Positions 45,395 to 54,226 of a DNA stretch of 64,000 nucleotides are shown here, piece by piece; positions within the stretch are counted from its first letter, which is position 1; the number at the start of each line of letters is the position of its first letter. The stretch spans positions 1 through 64,000 of the forward strand of contig NZ_PQGG01000028.1 in assembly GCF_002915595.1 (NCBI RefSeq). The letters are read 5' to 3'. Origin of the DNA: Zhongshania marina. GTDB taxonomy: Bacteria > Pseudomonadota > Gammaproteobacteria > Pseudomonadales > Spongiibacteraceae. The notes under the pieces are model-generated. The model was not told where the DNA came from. It saw only the letters and a list, made by a program, of their open reading frames with translations, and made no database searches. The translations under genes and the position numbers were made by a program.

Positions 45395-46105
45395 ATGCTT
45401 GAAGACCGTGAACTTAATTATCGTTTGCTGGAAGACAATGAGGAATATCTCGTTATCGATAAGGCGCCTGGCGTCAATCTGCATCGCAATCAACACGCGC
45501 AGAGCTTAGTAGATGTTTTGCACAGGGATTTTCCAGGGGAGTCTTTCCATTTGGTGCATCGCCTTGATGATGCAACTTCCGGTCTTATGCTCATAGCAAA
45601 AAGTCCAAGTGCGGCTGCTGAGTTCGGGGATTTGTTTGCGAATCGCGAGATTGATAAGTTCTATTTTGCTCTTGCGCAGGGGAAGCCAATGAAAAAGCAG
45701 GGCATGATCGTTGGCGATATTAAAAAAAGTCGCAGCGGTAGCTATTTACTCAGCCGCACCCGCAGCAACCCCTCGGTAACGCAGTTTTTTAGCTATGCCT
45801 TAGAAGATGGGCGGCGTGGGTATCTGTTGAAGCCCTATACCGGCAAAACCCATCAACTGCGTGTGGTGATGAAAAGCCTCGGTGTGCCTATCATCGGGGA
45901 TAAACGCTACGGGCCGAGCAATCAAAATGCAGATCGAATGTATTTACATGCGCTGGCGCTGCGTTTTACCTTCCGAGGCGTTGAGCGGCAATATATTTGT
46001 CCTCCCCAAGTCGGCGAAGGCTTTGTTGATGGAGCACTGCAGGCAGTATTGTTAAACTGCACGCCGCCGTGGGAAATCAAGTGGCCGGCATTAGGTGCTC
46101 CCTGA
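45395..46105 (+). CDS. RluA-family pseudouridine synthase
   Basis: A 236-residue RluA-type synthase without an S4 domain. The catalytic Asp is in VHRLDDATSGLMLIAK (about 54-69), and the KPYTGKTHQLRVVMKSLG (about 148-165) and GDKRYG segments complete the core. Stand-alone short members modify rRNA or tRNA positions that vary among subgroups, so the target is unknown. The ATG at 45395 is preferred over a TTG at 45368; neither has a clear SD. Confidence 0.88.
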   Translation: MLEDRELNYRLLEDNEEYLVIDKAPGVNLHRNQHAQSLVDVLHRDFPGESFHLVHRLDDATSGLMLIAKSPSAAAEFGDLFANREIDKFYFALAQGKPMKKQGMIVGDIKKSRSGSYLLSRTRSNPSVTQFFSYALEDGRRGYLLKPYTGKTHQLRVVMKSLGVPIIGDKRYGPSNQNADRMYLHALALRFTFRGVERQYICPPQVGEGFVDGALQAVLLNCTPPWEIKWPALGAP

Positions 46106-46154
46106 AGGTAGGAATTTCCCACTAAATTAATATTGTAGAACGCTAGGGTGTAAT

Positions 46155-46466
46155 GTGGTTTTAGACGAATCTTCCGACTTAATGGTGAAACTCAATCGAG
46201 AGACTTCTCGAATTTATTGGACGGAACTGCAGCGCTTTTATGCGCAAGGCGCGGTGCTTGTTGTTGCGCCAGAATTGGATTTGGTGGCCACTGCCGCCGC
46301 CGTAGCAAACGACGACGCGGCGGCTATATCGGCATGGATGGAAACTGCGCAGTTACAGAAGGCGACGGAAGAGTTTGCGGTAAATTGTTTGGCTGATAAT
46401 TGCGAGGTGTGGGCCGTTGTTGTGGCACCGTGGATCCTTGTTCAAAAAGATCGGGTCGCGTCGTGA
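46155..46466 (+). CDS. DUF2288 family protein
   Basis: A 103-residue protein matching the DUF2288 pattern: ELQRFYAQGAVLVVAPELDLV (about 24-45) and a hydrophobic C-terminus VWAVVVAPWILVQ (about 85-97). Function is unknown. GTG start. Its stop overlaps the start of the next gene (GTGA), making the first of a four-gene unit with tmcA and the HIT gene. Confidence 0.75.
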   Translation: MVLDESSDLMVKLNRETSRIYWTELQRFYAQGAVLVVAPELDLVATAAAVANDDAAAISAWMETAQLQKATEEFAVNCLADNCEVWAVVVAPWILVQKDRVAS

Positions 46467-46762
46467 GTGATCAAGTCGCCTCAAACTACCTCGCTGAGTT
46501 AGACGCTCGTTTGCTCGCATTTTTTGAGGATCAGGCCCAGGGCTTAGATATCCCGCCTGCGGTGCTATATCGCTTAGAGGGATTCATAGAAGCGGGTGTC
46601 ATCGCTAAGTTTATTAACGCTTCAGACCTCAAAAGCCGACTTTGTGAACTCGCAGAGCGGTATGCCAGTACCGAGGTGGTGGCGTTATATCGCAGTGATG
46701 AACGTCTTATTCTGCATCTACATATGCCGGAGGCGCCGGTGTACCCCTCTAAAAAATCATGA
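46463..46762 (+). CDS. hypothetical protein in the tmcA operon
   Basis: A 99-residue acidic, helical protein I do not recognise (ASNYLAELDARLLAFFEDQA at the start, LELHMPEAP-type end). It starts at GTG 46463, overlapping the DUF2288 stop by 4 bp, and ends 13-19 bp before tmcA. An in-frame upstream extension to 46400 would overlap DUF2288 by 67 bp and is unlikely. Its position suggests a role with tmcA, not shown. Confidence 0.65.
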   Translation: MSDQVASNYLAELDARLLAFFEDQAQGLDIPPAVLYRLEGFIEAGVIAKFINASDLKSRLCELAERYASTEVVALYRSDERLILHLHMPEAPVYPSKKS

Positions 46763-46775
46763 CTAAAGTCAGTGT

Positions 46776-48869
46776 GTGGAAATGGCTGAGCTGAATAATT
46801 TTATTCAGCAACTCCGTGCTATTGGCAAAAGTAACGGTCATCGCTATCTCGTATTTATAAGTGGGCCGCAAGCGTGGGGGCAAGGTTTGCTCGCGGCTTG
46901 TGATATTCAAGCGCAGAGCACATTGCTGCTTGCAGCCAATCCCATTCTTGGTCTCAGCCCTCGCCTTGCAAAAAAATGCCTTGGTCAGGAGTTTGCTACG
47001 GTACTTATCGATGCGTATTCTGCGCAGGCAGTCGATGATTGGCTTGCCGCTGCGGGAACCTTACACGCAGGTGGCGTGTTGTTGGTATTGTGCCCTGAAT
47101 TTGAAGCGTGGCCAGTATATTTTCAGGCGCATTCCGATGCAGCTAGCGACAATGTTGATTCGTTTTTTTTAAAGCGATTTTTAAAAAAAATGTATGGCGC
47201 TGCTGGGGTTTACCACATAGATCATCGTCAAGATATTGATGCTCAATTAAGTTCGAAGCTACCCGTATTAAAACCTTCGCCGTGGACACCGGTGCTGCCG
47301 AGTTCTGAGCAAGATATGACTGTCGATGCGATAGCGCGCGTTGCGATGGGCAGGGCAAAGCGCCCTTTGGTAATACGATCTGATCGCGGTCGTGGTAAGA
47401 CATCGTCACTGGGAATTGCGGCGGCGCGCTTATTGCGTGAAGGCATATGTAAACGCATAGCGATATGTGCAGCTACTATTCATTCTGTCGATGCAGCGTT
47501 TCGGCAAGTTCAAGAATTGTTACCGAGTGGCGAGGCATTCGATTCCGGTTTTCGTTTTAAGGATTGCGAATTTATTTTTGTATCACCATTTGAGCTCAAT
47601 TTTGATGGTGACTGGGATTTAATATTCGTTGACGAGGCGGCGAGTATTTCCGTCAGTCTTTTGCAAGAGTTTTTAAACCACCCCAGAGTTGTTTTCGCGA
47701 CAACAGTGCATGGTTACGAGGGAAGTGGCCGCGGCTTTGATATTCGTTTCAAAGATATTTTAAATCGTGAGCGGCCGCAGTGGCGTCGAATTGAACTGCG
47801 AGAGCCGCTGCGATGGGCGGCGGATGATCCATTAGAAAAATGTTTGGATGAGGCTTTTTTGCTAAGTGCAGAGCCTTCACCTGCGGATGGTACTGCCGAT
47901 TTCCGTATTAGAGTCCTAAATAAAGAGGATTTGGCGCAGGATGCAATTCTCGCGCAGGTATTTGGCTTGCTAGTGCAGGCCCATTATCAAACCTCGCCCC
48001 GCGACTTGCAGTATATGCTTGATTCGTCGAGTGTCATTATTGTTGCTGAGTGTGGGCAATGTATAGTGGGCGTGTGCCAGTTGATTCCCGAGGGAGGATT
48101 GAGCGCAGAGTTAACGGTGGCGATTATCACGGGGCAGCGCAGGCCTAAGGGTCATATAGTCGCGCAGCGACTTGCCCACATCAAGGCCGATAGTTGCTAT
48201 GGGCAAAGTCGTAGTTATCGCGTAAACCGTATCGCTGTGGTCTCTGAGTCTCGACGCCACGGAATAGGGCGAGGCTTGCTGCAAGTGGCGGAACAATTTG
48301 CAAAAGTTAATGGCGCTGCCTATATATCATCTAGTTTTGCCGCAACGTCAGATGTTATTCCGTTTTGGTTGCGGAATGGTTTTAAGGCTTTATGGTTAGG
48401 TAGTAAGCGAGATGCATCTAGTGGCGCCTATTCATTAATTGTCGCCAAGCCGCTCTCTGAAGAGATGGAATTCAATTTTAAAACAATGCAGCAAGAGTTA
48501 TTGCAAGGCCTGTCCTTGACGACGCGCCACGTGCATAAAAGTATAGCTGCAGATGTACTTGTTGCCTTATCCGCAGCTAAATCAGATTACTGGCCAGAGC
48601 TGAGATCGGACTTTATTGTCGCGCGGCGTTATTGCGACGGTGAACTGTTTTTTGAGCAGGCTGCGGCAAGTTTAACGCGAATGTGTAATAGCCTTAATTT
48701 TGAAGGGCATGCCGATGCTGAACTGGCGATTTATGCATTGATACTCGGTGAAGACTGGAGCCGCTTGTCAGCGCGCTATCAGCTAAGCGGGCGCCTTTCC
48801 GTAGAAAAACGATTGCGAAACTTATTTCAAGAAATAATTGAATATCATATGCGTGAGGAAAAATTATGA
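46776..48869 (+). CDS. tmcA: tRNA(Met) cytidine acetyltransferase
   Basis: Makes N4-acetylcytidine at position 34 of elongator tRNA-Met, using ATP and acetyl-CoA. The 697 residues contain an N-terminal DUF1726 domain, an RNA helicase module with Walker A RSDRGRGKTSSLG (about 204-216) and Walker B FVDEAAS (about 286), and a GNAT domain with the acetyl-CoA motif VSESRRHGIGRGLL (about 492). Start is either GTG 46776 or ATG 46782. The stop overlaps the HIT gene (ATGA). Confidence 0.95.
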   Translation: MEMAELNNFIQQLRAIGKSNGHRYLVFISGPQAWGQGLLAACDIQAQSTLLLAANPILGLSPRLAKKCLGQEFATVLIDAYSAQAVDDWLAAAGTLHAGGVLLVLCPEFEAWPVYFQAHSDAASDNVDSFFLKRFLKKMYGAAGVYHIDHRQDIDAQLSSKLPVLKPSPWTPVLPSSEQDMTVDAIARVAMGRAKRPLVIRSDRGRGKTSSLGIAAARLLREGICKRIAICAATIHSVDAAFRQVQELLPSGEAFDSGFRFKDCEFIFVSPFELNFDGDWDLIFVDEAASISVSLLQEFLNHPRVVFATTVHGYEGSGRGFDIRFKDILNRERPQWRRIELREPLRWAADDPLEKCLDEAFLLSAEPSPADGTADFRIRVLNKEDLAQDAILAQVFGLLVQAHYQTSPRDLQYMLDSSSVIIVAECGQCIVGVCQLIPEGGLSAELTVAIITGQRRPKGHIVAQRLAHIKADSCYGQSRSYRVNRIAVVSESRRHGIGRGLLQVAEQFAKVNGAAYISSSFAATSDVIPFWLRNGFKALWLGSKRDASSGAYSLIVAKPLSEEMEFNFKTMQQELLQGLSLTTRHVHKSIAADVLVALSAAKSDYWPELRSDFIVARRYCDGELFFEQAAASLTRMCNSLNFEGHADAELAIYALILGEDWSRLSARYQLSGRLSVEKRLRNLFQEIIEYHMREEKL

Positions 48870-49258
48870 GCAGTATTTTTACAAAAATTATTCAAGGCGA
48901 ACTGCCTGGACATAAAGTTTGGGAAGACAATCACGCCGTGGCTATTTTAACCATAGAACCCATACAAGAGGGGCATTTACTATTGATTCCCCGTTTAGAG
49001 ATTGATCATTGGGATGATCTTCCCGCAGAGTTGGCTGCGCATTTAATGTCAGTTTCGCAGATGCTGGCCAAAGCCTTAAAAAAGGCGTTTTCTTGCCGTC
49101 GGGTAAGTATGATGATTATTGGTTTAGAGGTGCCCCACACGCACATTCATCTTGCACCCATAAACGATATGGCAGATGCCAATATTAGCAATGCTAAGCG
49201 TGCCGAAGGCGATTCACTGGCTATCGCAGCGGAAAAAATTCGCGCAGCGCTAGCCTAG
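48866..49258 (+). CDS. HIT-family nucleotide-binding protein
   Basis: A 130-residue HIT protein with the triad VPHTHIHLAP (about 90-99) and the N-terminal IFTKIIQGELPGHKV segment, typical of Hint-like nucleotide hydrolases acting on adenosine phosphoramidates or adenylated intermediates. It overlaps tmcA by 4 bp, so its expression is linked to the tRNA acetyltransferase. Confidence 0.92.
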   Translation: MSSIFTKIIQGELPGHKVWEDNHAVAILTIEPIQEGHLLLIPRLEIDHWDDLPAELAAHLMSVSQMLAKALKKAFSCRRVSMMIIGLEVPHTHIHLAPINDMADANISNAKRAEGDSLAIAAEKIRAALA

Positions 49259-49268
49259 TTTTTGCATA

Positions 49269-51200
49269 CTATTGTATTGCCTGTGTCGGCTTAACATTTG
49301 GGTGAAGAATTTTTACTGTTTGAATGTCAGCTTGTTGATATTCAATTTCACCTCTTAGCCATGCGCCGCCATCCGGATCTTTTAAAATTGTGCCGACGCC
49401 GCCGGGACTTTTAACGCAGAGGACTTGATGCGTTTCTGGGCTGAGATCTGCGGCGCTTGGCAAGCTGAGGCAGTCGAGGGCCGCTTTGCTGCTTACAGCA
49501 TTAAAATTGAATTCATAGTTAGCCTTAGTGGCTTCTCCGCAGCGCGGTGAAAGCGCGTAATCTAGACTAAGAATATGTCGAGTTGCATCGCTTAAATGAC
49601 CGTTGTTCGTGTCTTGCAAATACCTGATTATTTCTGTTTCAAACAGGGCGTATAAGCGTAGTGGATTTTTTAATATGCATGTGAAAATAGTTGCTCTGTT
49701 TTCATAGACTACCATTCTGTCTTGAAGGTCTAAATTAGGTAGGTCATCTTGGTATTCCACGCAAACAGCGCGTAGGAGCGTACGCAATAGTGGGGCAGTA
49801 GTAATGCCATTCTGTAGCGCCAAATAGCGGATAGCTAGGGGAATTAAGTGACCGTGTGCGAATAGAATATGCGCGGTGATTAGGAAGTATCCTTCAATAC
49901 CTTCGTCGCGATCAAAGGTGTGGCAGGCGACAACGTATTCTCCCTTGGCTTTCCCGTAGCCCGCGACTGGAATAGTTTCTATTTTGTATTCTAAACGCTT
50001 TTCGTAAAATTCTGTGCCGGGCAGCAATGTGTAGGCAAAGATATTTAGATTTGGAAACGTTTTTAAGAGCTGATCTAAGTTATTTTCAAACTCAGCGAGA
50101 TTGTCTCCGGGGAGCCCCCAAATCAGTTCAGCCGCAATCGGCACACCTTCCGCCGCCATTTGCCTTGCGATAGGTTCGTATTTGTTCGCAGCCATATTCT
50201 GCCGATTGCTGAGTTCAAGGGCTAGTGGGGTAAGGGTTTGTAGCGCTAATTGGTAATGCGGTAGAAGGCCGTTTTTGTGTAGCAGCAGTACTATTTCCTG
50301 CACGCGGGGACTGTGTTTCTTCGACCAGGAGGTGGCGAAGCTGCTGGGTAGTCCGGTTTTCTCTTTTAACTCGCAAATAAGTTGGGCTTTTTCCAAATCT
50401 TCCTTTAGTGCGCCAAAGTTGGAATCTGCGAGCCAGATATCTTTTATCCCTGCGTTGACGATTTTATGCCAATCGCTACGGACTCTATCCATAGAAAATT
50501 GGTACATTTTAGAGCCGATAGCGCCGGTTCCCCATTCGCAAAATGCACATTTGAAAGGGCAGCCTCGACTGGTTTCGTAAGAGATGGAGTCGTAAAGTGG
50601 TTTGCCCTCAGCATCGCATAAATCAATAACATCTAAGGCCGAAGGTAACTCATCTAGATATTTTCTGCGTTGGCGTTCTGGGGTTTTATGAATGTCACCA
50701 TTTTCCAAATAGGCGATGCCATTTATGTTTGGCCAGTGAATGCGCTGAGGCGTGTCTAGAATTTCTTGGAAGCTAGTTTCACCCTCACCAAGAATAATAA
50801 TATCGATGGGGTCCTCGCCGAGATAATCCTCAGCCTGTTGCACGTGTGGGCCGCCTGCAATGCAAAGCACATTGGGGCACTGGGCTTTGATTTGGTGAAT
50901 AATGTCGAGAAATTCTGCGGCATTCCATGTGTACATGCTGAAGCCAATTATAGCTTGCTGGCCTGCTTGTTCTGCGGCTTTTATGGCTGGTAAATAGGTT
51001 TCTTGCCAGCTCTGCTGCCAGCGGAGAATGGCGTCTTCATTTTTGAAATGGATTAGCTCGATTTGGTAATTATCTACTTGGCTGCCGTATTGTTGGTAGT
51101 AAGCCTTTAGGCCGCCAGTGGTAGTTGGGGCGGCCCAAAATTGGTCGGAATCCATGCTGAATAGCAATACCGGTGTTATTAAAGAAGCATTCATAGCCAT
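49269..51200 (-). CDS. B12-binding radical SAM enzyme, substrate unknown
   Basis: A 643-residue class B-type radical SAM protein. The N-terminal cobalamin-binding domain (about 1-150) has the GGPHVQ and LGEGE segments but no DxHxxG motif. The radical SAM core (about 195-420) has the cluster motif SRGCPFKCAFCEWGTG (Cys at about 213, 217, 220). The C-terminal 200 residues form a domain I cannot name. Such enzymes methylate or rearrange unactivated carbons in natural products, lipids and hopanoids. The SRPBCC gene is divergent. No biosynthetic cluster is adjacent. Confidence 0.85.
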   Translation of the reverse strand: MAMNASLITPVLLFSMDSDQFWAAPTTTGGLKAYYQQYGSQVDNYQIELIHFKNEDAILRWQQSWQETYLPAIKAAEQAGQQAIIGFSMYTWNAAEFLDIIHQIKAQCPNVLCIAGGPHVQQAEDYLGEDPIDIIILGEGETSFQEILDTPQRIHWPNINGIAYLENGDIHKTPERQRRKYLDELPSALDVIDLCDAEGKPLYDSISYETSRGCPFKCAFCEWGTGAIGSKMYQFSMDRVRSDWHKIVNAGIKDIWLADSNFGALKEDLEKAQLICELKEKTGLPSSFATSWSKKHSPRVQEIVLLLHKNGLLPHYQLALQTLTPLALELSNRQNMAANKYEPIARQMAAEGVPIAAELIWGLPGDNLAEFENNLDQLLKTFPNLNIFAYTLLPGTEFYEKRLEYKIETIPVAGYGKAKGEYVVACHTFDRDEGIEGYFLITAHILFAHGHLIPLAIRYLALQNGITTAPLLRTLLRAVCVEYQDDLPNLDLQDRMVVYENRATIFTCILKNPLRLYALFETEIIRYLQDTNNGHLSDATRHILSLDYALSPRCGEATKANYEFNFNAVSSKAALDCLSLPSAADLSPETHQVLCVKSPGGVGTILKDPDGGAWLRGEIEYQQADIQTVKILHPNVKPTQAIQ

Positions 51201-51386
51201 GTTCCGAGTACTTATTATGTTATAGGTCTGTTACCTATCTAAAGAGTAGCAGTGTTTACGAGGTGCGCCAATTAAGGCTTGTTCATAAATGTGAAGGGAC
51301 TATTGCGGCTAGGCCGTTCGGGTGAGGTGAGAATTAAAATGATAAGGCATTATGCCGGCTATTAAATAAAAGCAGGGACAATTGAC

Positions 51387-51815
51387 ATGGTTGAAACACA
51401 TTTGGCGCGTGAGTTTACGGTTTCGGCAAAAACCGTGTGGGAGCTTTTGGAAAATTTTGGCGATATTAGCTGGGCCCCCGGCATCGATAAAATTGAGCTT
51501 ATTGGAAGCGGTATCGGGATGACTCGGCGTTTACATATTGCCGGTTTGCCGGAGCCTATCGACGAAGTGCTAACCGCCCAAGACCCGTCGACAATGACTT
51601 TCTCCTACGATATTCCCCGTGGTGTGCCGATGCCGGTCACCAATTACTCGGCAAATGCCAAAGTCACGGCGCTAGGTGATGATCGCTGCCGTATTGATTG
51701 GTATGGCCGCGCTGAGCCTAATGGTGTGAGTGAGAAGGAAGCCATTGCGATGATCAATAGCGCTTACGAGATGCTATTGCAGTGGATTGCTGACCGTTTA
51801 TTAGTGGCGGCATAG
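51387..51815 (+). CDS. SRPBCC-fold (polyketide cyclase-like) protein
   Basis: A 142-residue START/SRPBCC protein with the usual beginning REFTVSAKTVWELLENFGDI (about 8-27) and C-terminal helix over the ligand pocket (about 118-137). It may bind or cyclise a hydrophobic ligand. Divergent from the B12 radical SAM gene with 186 bp between them. AGGGA lies 10 bp before the ATG. The ligand is not predictable. Confidence 0.82.
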   Translation: MVETHLAREFTVSAKTVWELLENFGDISWAPGIDKIELIGSGIGMTRRLHIAGLPEPIDEVLTAQDPSTMTFSYDIPRGVPMPVTNYSANAKVTALGDDRCRIDWYGRAEPNGVSEKEAIAMINSAYEMLLQWIADRLLVAA

Positions 51816-51837
51816 TAGTGTGGTGCCCCCGCTGCGT

Positions 51838-53106
51838 TTAGGCGCGGCGGCGGGTCATCAGCTCGGGTAAGCCGGTTATGCTTAGTATATGCCGTCTTAT
51901 TAGATCTAAACCTAGGGCAGTGACTAGGGTTTGAAATAGATGCCGATCTACAGGCAGAAAAAATTTTTCGATTTTTAGATTTTCTCGACTTCCCCAAGCT
52001 AGCCAAACCGTACCGACGGGCTTGTCTTCGCTACCGCCGTCTGGCCCCGCGATGCCAGTGACGGCGATAACGAGGTCTGCACCCACAGTGTTTAAAGCAC
52101 CTTCCGCCATTTGCTTAACAACGCTTTTGCTGACAGCGCCATCGGTATTTAAGCTGCTTTCTGAAACCCCTAGCAGTTGTTGTTTTAAGGCATTTGAGTA
52201 GCTAACAATTCCGCCTGGAAATACCTCTGACGAGCCGGCGACGCCGGTTAGCTCGGCAGCTATTCGCCCGCCAGTGCAGGATTCGGCGGTACAAATGCTG
52301 AGCTTGTGTTGCTTTGCTGCGGCGATGACCGATTGCGCTAAATTTAAGGGCATGTCGCCGAGAAGGTGATCATCGATTAAATCAATAATTTTGCCGCGCC
52401 ATTCATCAATTTTTTTGCTGGCGTCTTGGCCGCGGGTTGTAAGTTTTACTTCAAGCACCGGCATCGATGCCCGAAAGCCCAGTTCCACATCGTCGGGCCA
52501 GTCGGGGTAATGTTTGTTGACCCGTTCTTGTATTGACGATTCGCCAAGACCAAATACCGCGAGGCGCTGCGTTTTTATATAGTCCGAGCTGAATTGTGCT
52601 GCTAATAAGGGAATGATTTCATTTGTCATCATTGCCTTTAATTCGCTTGGTACACCGGGTGTTGCTAGAACTAAGCAGTTGCCAATGTTCATCCGAATGC
52701 CAACGGCGCTTCCTCTTGCGTTAGCAATAATGCTGGCGCCTGCCGGTAGCAATGTTTGTTTGAGGTTGGACGCATTCAGGCGGAAACCCTTTTGCTCGCA
52801 CCACTGACTTAAGTGGGCAAGGGCATCAGGGTGCTCTGCAATTGGATTGCCGGTGGTGTTGGCGAGCGCGAGAGATGTCATGTCGTCGACGGTGGGGCCG
52901 AGGCCGCCGTTTATAATTAACACATCGCAGTCTGCTGCTAGATCGCGAATTTGCTGTTCTAGTAGTTTAAGGTCATCGCCAACGGTGACTTTTTTATCAA
53001 TACGCCATCCGTAATCTGTGATCAGCTCTGCGATCATTGACGAGTTGGAGTCGATCGTATCACCAGCCATGAGTTCATTGCCGGTAAGGAGTACTTGGAG
53101 TTTCAT
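51838..53106 (-). CDS. cinA: CinA-type NMN deamidase/competence-induced protein, full length
   Basis: A 422-residue fusion of an N-terminal molybdopterin-binding-like domain (about 1-165; TGNELMAGDTIDSNS, GGLGPTVDDMTS) and a C-terminal CinA deamidase domain (about 255-410; CTAESCTGGRIAAELT, GPDGGSEDKPVGTVWLA). The C-terminal half deamidates nicotinamide mononucleotide. Many Proteobacteria have only the short PncC, so the fused form is notable. The gene stands alone; ATG start at 53106. Confidence 0.93.
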   Translation of the reverse strand: MKLQVLLTGNELMAGDTIDSNSSMIAELITDYGWRIDKKVTVGDDLKLLEQQIRDLAADCDVLIINGGLGPTVDDMTSLALANTTGNPIAEHPDALAHLSQWCEQKGFRLNASNLKQTLLPAGASIIANARGSAVGIRMNIGNCLVLATPGVPSELKAMMTNEIIPLLAAQFSSDYIKTQRLAVFGLGESSIQERVNKHYPDWPDDVELGFRASMPVLEVKLTTRGQDASKKIDEWRGKIIDLIDDHLLGDMPLNLAQSVIAAAKQHKLSICTAESCTGGRIAAELTGVAGSSEVFPGGIVSYSNALKQQLLGVSESSLNTDGAVSKSVVKQMAEGALNTVGADLVIAVTGIAGPDGGSEDKPVGTVWLAWGSRENLKIEKFFLPVDRHLFQTLVTALGLDLIRRHILSITGLPELMTRRRA

Positions 53107-53256
53107 ATTATTTGGCGTTTCCTACTACTGAAATCATTGTTGCTTTTAGGCTTTGCGGTGTAAATTTGAGGCTTATATAAGCTTGTCTTAGCATAGTAAT
53201 GTCTTTATCCACTAAGCTCTAATATTTTGTCTGTGTTCTGTTGTAGGAGTTACAAA

Positions 53257-53640
53257 ATGAAATCTTCACTTGGTGTTGTGTTGGCGGCGGTGATTGTTGT
53301 TGCCTTGCTGGCCTTTGAGTACTGGCAGTATCGGGACGCACAGGCCTATCGCGAAGCCCTGAACACACAGCTCATACATATTTCAGAGCGTGTGAACAAT
53401 CTTGATCAACGGGTTCAGCTCACCAAGGCTGAAATTGATAAGCTGCAGCAAAGCTCTTTGGGCGGTTTAATCGAAACGGCAAATGACGCATTGATTCAAG
53501 GCTGGTCTGCGATGATTAATTCGGTAGAAAAAGAATTGGAGCGAGCTAAACAAGGGATTGCGGCGCAGCCTCAAACCAAGCAATCTAATGGGTCATCATC
53601 AGTAGATCCGGCGCCCAATAATGGTGCGGGAACGCGATAA
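53257..53640 (+). CDS. hypothetical membrane-anchored coiled-coil protein
   Basis: A 127-residue protein: an N-terminal membrane helix (SLGVVLAAVIVVALLAFEYW, about 3-22), then a coiled coil (about 30-75; ERVNNLDQRVQLTKAEIDKL) and a polar, Pro/Asn-rich tail. No domain recognised. GGAG lies 8 bp before the ATG; an upstream in-frame start at 53227 would spoil the N-terminal helix placement. It lies 15 bp before the zinc-ribbon gene and may be co-transcribed. Confidence 0.7.
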   Translation: MKSSLGVVLAAVIVVALLAFEYWQYRDAQAYREALNTQLIHISERVNNLDQRVQLTKAEIDKLQQSSLGGLIETANDALIQGWSAMINSVEKELERAKQGIAAQPQTKQSNGSSSVDPAPNNGAGTR

Positions 53641-53655
53641 CACGGGATACAAGTC

Positions 53656-53865
53656 ATGCCTGAAATAAAACGTTTAGTTCAACCGGTAGAAGTAAATTAC
53701 GTCTGTGATAAGTGTGGGCATGGGATGATGGTGAGTGCGGGAGAGATGAATCCAAGCACAGGGGAGATCCCTCATAAATGCATGATATGTAGCTATCGAC
53801 AGGTTTTTAAATGGGTGTCTTACCCCAAAATTAGCTATATCGGCCTAGACGAGGGAAATAGTTAA
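53656..53865 (+). CDS. small zinc-ribbon protein
   Basis: A 69-residue protein with two CxxC knuckles (CDKCGH about 17-22 and CMICSY about 42-47) expected to bind one zinc. No helical DNA-binding extension is present. Function unknown; similar short ribbons occur as RNA- or protein-binding modules. Follows the coiled-coil gene by 15 bp. Confidence 0.7.
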   Translation: MPEIKRLVQPVEVNYVCDKCGHGMMVSAGEMNPSTGEIPHKCMICSYRQVFKWVSYPKISYIGLDEGNS

Positions 53866-53893
53866 TACCCTGCGTTGTCAGGCAACGCCTGCG

Positions 53894-54127
53894 CTAATAG
53901 CGCAGGCGTGCATCTAACTCATCGACCAATTCCGCCCATTCTGCGTCAATATCTAAAGATTCCTTCAGAAATTTGGCTTGCGCTGGTTTCCAAAAACTTG
54001 CTTCGTGAATCTGCAAGCCTCTGGGTAGGGGGCGGTGTCGAACAATGAAACGCTCGATCTCTTTGTCGTCGCTTGGAAGGCCAAGCTGGTCAAAGAGTAG
54101 GTTCATTGTATGTAATTCGGTGTCCAT
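53894..54127 (-). CDS. DUF2789 family protein
   Basis: A 77-residue acidic protein matching DUF2789 (MNLLFDQLGLPSDD, FWKPAQAKFLKESLD, EWAELVDELDARLR). The ATG at 54127 has GGAGGA 5 bp upstream; a TTG at 54145 does not. Function unknown, often encoded alone in Pseudomonas and relatives. Confidence 0.85.
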   Translation of the reverse strand: MDTELHTMNLLFDQLGLPSDDKEIERFIVRHRPLPRGLQIHEASFWKPAQAKFLKESLDIDAEWAELVDELDARLRY

Positions 54128-54226
54128 TGGGTCCTCCGCAGACAAAATCAGTATTACATGCCCAATATAGAAGACCCTTTACCGGCTTTCCAGTGTTTGT
54201 TTTATCACTGGAGTGGTGAAAATCGT

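Noticed and set aside
46400-46462. Upstream extension of the 99-residue gene to 46400
   Set aside because: It would overlap DUF2288 by 67 bp; the GTG at 46463 gives a normal 4 bp overlap.
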